Shown: piece after piece, positions 60,186-64,000 of the stretch
Position numbering within the stretch: the stretch's first letter is position 1
Layout: every line of letters starts with the position of its first letter
NCBI RefSeq assembly: GCF_008121495.1
Contig: NZ_CP043051.1
Coordinates: 930,001 to 994,000 of the forward strand
Direction of reading: 5' to 3'
DNA length: 64,000 nucleotides
Origin: Mediterraneibacter gnavus ATCC 29149
GTDB taxonomy: Bacteria; Bacillota; Clostridia; Lachnospirales; Lachnospiraceae
Position numbers and translations under genes: made by a program
Notes under the pieces: generated by a model
Told to the model about the DNA's origin: nothing
The model's database searches: none
What the model saw: only the letters and a program-made list of their open reading frames with translations

Positions 60186-61078
60186 CCTGCATTCTCCTTT
60201 CTGATCTGTGCAAGCACTCCGTAGATTGCATATGCAACTCCAAACTCTTCATTGGACTTTGTGATATATTTTGAAACCGTCTTCACTTCCGGCATTGCAT
60301 TCTCCATCGCCACTGTTGCTCCAAAATCCATAGACAGCATGGAATAATCATTCAGGCTGTCTCCAAGAACCATCACCTCATCCATCGTATACCCCAGTGA
60401 TTCGATGTACTGTTTTAAGACCGGTCCTTTCTGTGCCTCCACTGCCGTAATCTCTAAGTTTGTCTTAAAAGAGGAAGCCACTGCCAGTTTTTTATTTTTC
60501 TCCAGTTTTTTGCTGATCCTTGCCAGCATTTCCAGGTCGTTGGAATACAAAAATACTTTGTAGACTGATACCTGCGACTCTTCCAGTTCTTGAAATTCGG
60601 AGATGATCTTCGTATTTTCTACGATTCTCCGATAGAGAGGGGAAGATAAAACAGCACTCTCATCCGTATCCTGACCGGTATCCATATGAAACAGCTGGAT
60701 CTGTTTCAAAAAACTTTCTTCGATTTCTTTTTTCGTTCCGATCCGGTAGTCATAATCTCCGGAACTGAAAATGATCGAAACCGGAAATTCTTTCAGATTT
60801 TCGTAAATCTCCTCACACAACTCCATCGAAAGCGGTGCTGTACTGACGATCTGCTGCTTTTGATCCCGCACTTCCGCTCCGCTTCCGACAATATAATCAC
60901 AGACAATATCTGTTTCTTTTAATTCTTCCATTGCGCCTTTAAAGTTTCGTCCTGTGGCGATCATAAAACGGATTCCCGCATCGCATGCCTCATGGATTGC
61001 TTTTAATGTCTCAGGCGCTACTTTATGGTCATTACCAAGAAGAGTTCCATCCATATCGCTTGCTATTACTTTTATCAT
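60167..61078 (-). CDS. Cof-type HAD-IIB phosphatase
   Basis: A 303-aa HAD hydrolase: motif I IASDMDGTLLGN, motif II MIATGRNFKG, motif IV VLGDSLNDYSML and a C2 cap. It differs from the phosphatase at 12568 and is not its duplicate. Substrate unknown; it overlaps the LUD gene. Confidence 0.9.
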   Translation of the reverse strand: MIKVIASDMDGTLLGNDHKVAPETLKAIHEACDAGIRFMIATGRNFKGAMEELKETDIVCDYIVGSGAEVRDQKQQIVSTAPLSMELCEEIYENLKEFPVSIIFSSGDYDYRIGTKKEIEESFLKQIQLFHMDTGQDTDESAVLSSPLYRRIVENTKIISEFQELEESQVSVYKVFLYSNDLEMLARISKKLEKNKKLAVASSFKTNLEITAVEAQKGPVLKQYIESLGYTMDEVMVLGDSLNDYSMLSMDFGATVAMENAMPEVKTVSKYITKSNEEFGVAYAIYGVLAQIRKENAGWMSEV

Positions 61079-61215
61079 GGTGTTCTCCTGCTTTCCATTC
61101 TTCTGATGTTATTGTTCCCACCAGTAATTTTCTGTTGTTTCATATGTCCATAAGAATTAGCATAATGACTGTCGAACAGAAAGTCAACGATTTTTCATCT
61201 GATTTTTATGACAAT

Positions 61216-62730
61216 TTACGATTTAATCCCGGCATTTAACAATGTTTCCACTTCCTCCATCTGCCCGAGGATCTTCTGCTGCCGTTCTTCAAATAAAAGC
61301 CCTTTATTATACCGATAGTACGCATCGGATCCGTTTTCTTTGATAAACCACACACTGTAGTAATTCGCATTTAATTCTGTAATAAATGCCACCATCTCCT
61401 GGCTCTCTCCAAATGCAGCTTCCAGAAACGCAAACACATGCTGCAGCATACCGGCTGCCTCTTCTGTCTGTTCCTCCAGCCTCTCTGCCTCCGCTTCAAA
61501 CTGTGCTTTGACTTCCTCATAGACCGCTTCTTTGGAACCGGATGACTCATTCACACGGATTCTGGCAGTTTCAAAAAACGCTTCTGCCTTCTGCATGGTT
61601 TTCTCTTCTGTGCGGGTCAGCTGCTCCGCTTTTTTTCCTGCTTCCAGATCCTGCGTAATCTGTCCGATCACCGTTTCCAAAGACCACTCTTTCTGATGCT
61701 CCCGATATAAAAGCATGTATTCATAAATTTTCGTGACCATTGCATCTGCCCGATAACAGGCTGCAAACGCCTCGCCAAGACGGCCGCTCAAAAGTCCTGC
61801 GATGCTCAGATGCTCATCCAGCGGCGCATTCTTGATCTTCTGAATTATGGACGGATTCCATTCTCCTTTTAACAGATCTTCCACTGCATAATCCTGTTTG
61901 TACTTATAATAAAGCGCCAGATAGTTTGCAAAATCTTTTGCGATCATCTTGTGCTGGATATACTGATAGACCACATCCCTGTCCACTGTCTTTTCCAACA
62001 TCTCATACACCTGTATCAGTTGGGATAAATCTTCCCAGCCTCTTGCTGTCGCAAATACTTTTCCATCTACTGTATTCTCAATCCGATAAAAATTCTTTCT
62101 GCGGATTTCAAGATAAGAGATCACTGCCGGGTGGATTCCCTGACGATATGCATATTCTTTCCATACTTCGAAATTTTCCTCCACATCGATCCGTTTGATA
62201 CGATCCAGTGTCACCACGTCAAATTCACGCACGGATTTGTTGTACTCCGGTGGATTTCCCGCTGTTACGATAATCCAGCCTTCCGGCACCTTCTGATTTC
62301 CAAATGTTTTGCCCTGGAGAAACTGCAGCATCGTCGGCGCCAGCGTCTCTGACACGCAGTTGATCTCATCCAGAAACAAGATTCCTTCCCGAATTCCGGT
62401 CTTCTCAATCTTGTCATACACAGATGCGATAATCTCACTCATCGTGTACTCTGTTACAGATACCGTTTTCCCACCGTACTCTTTTTCCTGAATAAACGGC
62501 AGCCCTACCGCACTCTGTCTTGTATGATGTGTGATCGTGTATGCTACCAGCCCGATACGGCATTCTTTCGCAATCTGTTCCATAATCTGTGTTTTTCCGA
62601 TTCCCGGAGGTCCCACCAGAAAGATCGGTCTCTGGCGGATCGCCGGAATCCGATAATCTCCAAATTCATCTTTGGCCAAATATGCCTCAATAGAATCTTT
62701 AATTTCCTGTTTTGCTCGCTTTATATCCAT
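61216..62730 (-). CDS. MoxR-type AAA+ ATPase
   Basis: A 504-aa protein with one N-terminal AAA+ domain (Walker A LVGPPGIGKTQIME near residue 35, Walker B GILFLDEINC near 118, sensor TAGNPPEYNKS, arginine-finger region VTLDRIKRIDV) and a helical C-terminal half of about 250 residues with predicted coiled coil (rich in Glu and Gln, 370-440). MoxR-type ATPases act with VWA-domain partners as metal-insertion or protein-remodelling chaperones. The partner gene overlaps it by 10 bases. Confidence 0.87.
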   Translation of the reverse strand: MDIKRAKQEIKDSIEAYLAKDEFGDYRIPAIRQRPIFLVGPPGIGKTQIMEQIAKECRIGLVAYTITHHTRQSAVGLPFIQEKEYGGKTVSVTEYTMSEIIASVYDKIEKTGIREGILFLDEINCVSETLAPTMLQFLQGKTFGNQKVPEGWIIVTAGNPPEYNKSVREFDVVTLDRIKRIDVEENFEVWKEYAYRQGIHPAVISYLEIRRKNFYRIENTVDGKVFATARGWEDLSQLIQVYEMLEKTVDRDVVYQYIQHKMIAKDFANYLALYYKYKQDYAVEDLLKGEWNPSIIQKIKNAPLDEHLSIAGLLSGRLGEAFAACYRADAMVTKIYEYMLLYREHQKEWSLETVIGQITQDLEAGKKAEQLTRTEEKTMQKAEAFFETARIRVNESSGSKEAVYEEVKAQFEAEAERLEEQTEEAAGMLQHVFAFLEAAFGESQEMVAFITELNANYYSVWFIKENGSDAYYRYNKGLLFEERQQKILGQMEEVETLLNAGIKS

Positions 62731-64000
62731 GTATCTCCTCCCATTTCTGATTCTTCTATAATAAGTTTCAATGCCCAGGCCGGCACGTCCACATCCCGGT
62801 AATCCTCCTGCATAAATACAAATGCCGTCTTGTATGCCGACATTTTCCCCGGATAGATTCCGTAACCGTCTGTAAAATAGAGCAGTCCCTTCAATTCTTC
62901 AAATTCATGATTTTCCAACATCTGATCCACATATGCAAATGCCGGACGAAAATCCGTCCCGCCCTCTCCGTACAACTTTAGATGCTCCATATATTCTTTC
63001 AATTCTTCTTTGCTTGTGATCTTTTGGTCGGACTGCACAGTCTCATCACACTGCAGGATATGAATGTTGGTCTTTTTAAAAAAGCTGTCCTCTTCACACA
63101 AAATGCCATATGTCTCTTCCAGAAATTTTCGTACCAGATTTTGGGAACAGGACATGGATGTGTCGATCACAATCACAAATTCTGCAACTTTTTTGACTTC
63201 TTTTGTTTCCTGCGGTTCGATCAGCGGCATATTTCCGTACATTTGAAGTCCATAACTGTAAAACGTATAATCGAACGTATCCGGATCCACACCGTTTTCC
63301 TCCCTAAACACCGCAAATTTCCGTAAAAATTCCCGGTAATCCTGTCGTTTCCTGTTTTCGATTTTTACCTGATCCAGAAAATCTCCGGTCTGCCTGGATG
63401 CCTCTTTTGAAAATGTCTCCAGATCGGTCTCCATCTCTTCATTGATCTCCTGCCATTTCTGGTTCATCTGCGGGCTTGGCTTCTGATCCGGTTTTTGATT
63501 CTCCCAGTATCTGTGGTCATCCTGATAAAACTCCTGCTCCAGCTTCAACAATTCTTTCTCTTCTAACTCCCAGGCAGTCAGAATCCGATAGATACGCTCG
63601 GCATTCAGAACTTTTTTCTCTGCTTCCAGCTTCCGGTAGGTCTCCCGTCTGAGAAGACTCCTGGAAAATCGGACACTTCTGTGATAAATCCCATCTATCA
63701 TATGCTCTGCTGCAATATCACAGCTCAAATTCCAATAGCGCCCGTCCATGCCCTGTTTGATAAAATGCCGGAAAATACAGTGAAACACCATGTGCAGATA
63801 TCCCCGGTTCACAAGAATCCGATTCTGCCGGTACAAGCCCCCAAGCTGCTGCGGGTGAAAATATATCACTGCTCCATCCGTTCCAAAGGGACTGACAGAC
63901 GAATCCATCTGATATACAAAACTGCTCAGCGCCACATCCAGAAAACGCATTCCCAGATACAGCTCATCCCTTGCAGCACCTAAAATACTGCTGCCGATCT
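62721..64000 (-). CDS. VWA-like (DUF2201) protein, 5' end outside window
   Basis: At least 426 codons; the frame stays open to 64000 (upstream residues ...GAARDELYLG before the first Met in the window), so the real start lies beyond. The N-terminal half has LHMVFHCIFRHFIK, an inactive-looking metallopeptidase-like HxxxH segment, and the C-terminal half is a VWA-like domain with VIVIDTSMSCS (MIDAS DxSxS) and FTDGYGIYPG. These DUF2201 proteins accompany MoxR ATPases. The two genes overlap, which implies a working pair. Confidence 0.83.
   Translation of the reverse strand, partial: IGSSILGAARDELYLGMRFLDVALSSFVYQMDSSVSPFGTDGAVIYFHPQQLGGLYRQNRILVNRGYLHMVFHCIFRHFIKQGMDGRYWNLSCDIAAEHMIDGIYHRSVRFSRSLLRRETYRKLEAEKKVLNAERIYRILTAWELEEKELLKLEQEFYQDDHRYWENQKPDQKPSPQMNQKWQEINEEMETDLETFSKEASRQTGDFLDQVKIENRKRQDYREFLRKFAVFREENGVDPDTFDYTFYSYGLQMYGNMPLIEPQETKEVKKVAEFVIVIDTSMSCSQNLVRKFLEETYGILCEEDSFFKKTNIHILQCDETVQSDQKITSKEELKEYMEHLKLYGEGGTDFRPAFAYVDQMLENHEFEELKGLLYFTDGYGIYPGKMSAYKTAFVFMQEDYRDVDVPAWALKLIIEESEMGGDTWI

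Noticed and set aside
1-64000. CRISPR arrays, rRNA and tRNA genes, intact insertion sequences
   Set aside because: Looked for repeated spacers, tRNA arms and transposase frames while reading; none found.

Overview
The window is an ordinary-looking piece of a chromosome from an anaerobic, spore-forming member of the Firmicutes, most likely a Lachnospiraceae gut bacterium (Mediterraneibacter/Dorea/Coprococcus-like; I cannot name a species). The basis is a moderate GC content with strong AGGAGG ribosome sites, sporulation genes (spoIIR and a SPOCS/DUF3794-LysM protein), a MEP-pathway ispE, ferredoxin, YhaM, GdpP, MutS2 and class B sortase, and the T-box control of the trp operon. No rRNA, tRNA, CRISPR array or intact insertion sequence was seen.

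Layout. 1-7.7 kb (minus strand): start of dnaE, a small conserved protein, a CvfB-like S1 protein, an acyl-ACP thioesterase, a CDF cation exporter, spoIIR, ispE with a GntR regulator, and a two-gene unit of a PrcB-like lipoprotein and a SPOCS/LysM protein. 7.9-13.4 kb (plus): plsC, pncB, ddl, murF and a HAD phosphatase in one run that ends at a terminator. 13.6-20.3 kb (minus): split lysO, ldh, a broken MATE gene, yoaK, nth, an MFS remnant behind an AraC regulator, and an Rrf2 regulator. 20.5-22.8 kb (plus): a TetR-ABC exporter operon with a 17-bp palindromic operator. 23.0-26.5 kb (minus): a response regulator, ABC ATPase, permease and histidine kinase operon of the peptide-resistance/immunity kind. 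26.5-33.5 kb (minus): a complete trpEGDCFBA operon behind a promoter, a Trp-specifier T-box, a second terminator-like hairpin and an 18-codon open frame containing a Trp codon.

33.5-38.3 kb is a junkyard of mobile DNA between the trp promoter and the 3' end of rlmD/rumA. It holds the 3' end of a phage terminase large subunit and the 5' end of a phage portal gene with an intact RelB/ParE-type toxin-antitoxin pair between them, a frameshifted DUF4357 piece, a VirB4/TraE conjugation ATPase piece, an unknown 136-aa gene, a truncated thioester-domain/SpaA surface protein, and an AT-rich four-helix membrane protein. The 3' end of rumA is a known landing site of some streptococcal integrative elements, which fits an element that entered there and decayed.

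38.3-46.7 kb: rlmD, yhaM, an HtrA-like protein that has lost two of its three catalytic residues, then mutS2 and a two-component system on the plus strand. 46.7-49.6 kb: an arsR-arsP-arsC arsenic cassette with three candidate ArsR sites, bracketed by a truncated ABC permease and a PHP gene that lacks its 5' end. 49.6-52.1 kb: a sugar-binding lipoprotein without a transporter, a 2[4Fe-4S] ferredoxin and a MerR regulator. 52.0-58.7 kb (minus): conserved core clusters gdpP-rplI-dnaB and rpsF-ssb-rpsR, with an AI-2E family permease and a DUF951 protein. 58.7-64 kb (minus): sortase B, an LUD-type protein with a HAD phosphatase, and a MoxR-type AAA ATPase paired with a VWA-domain protein that runs off the window.
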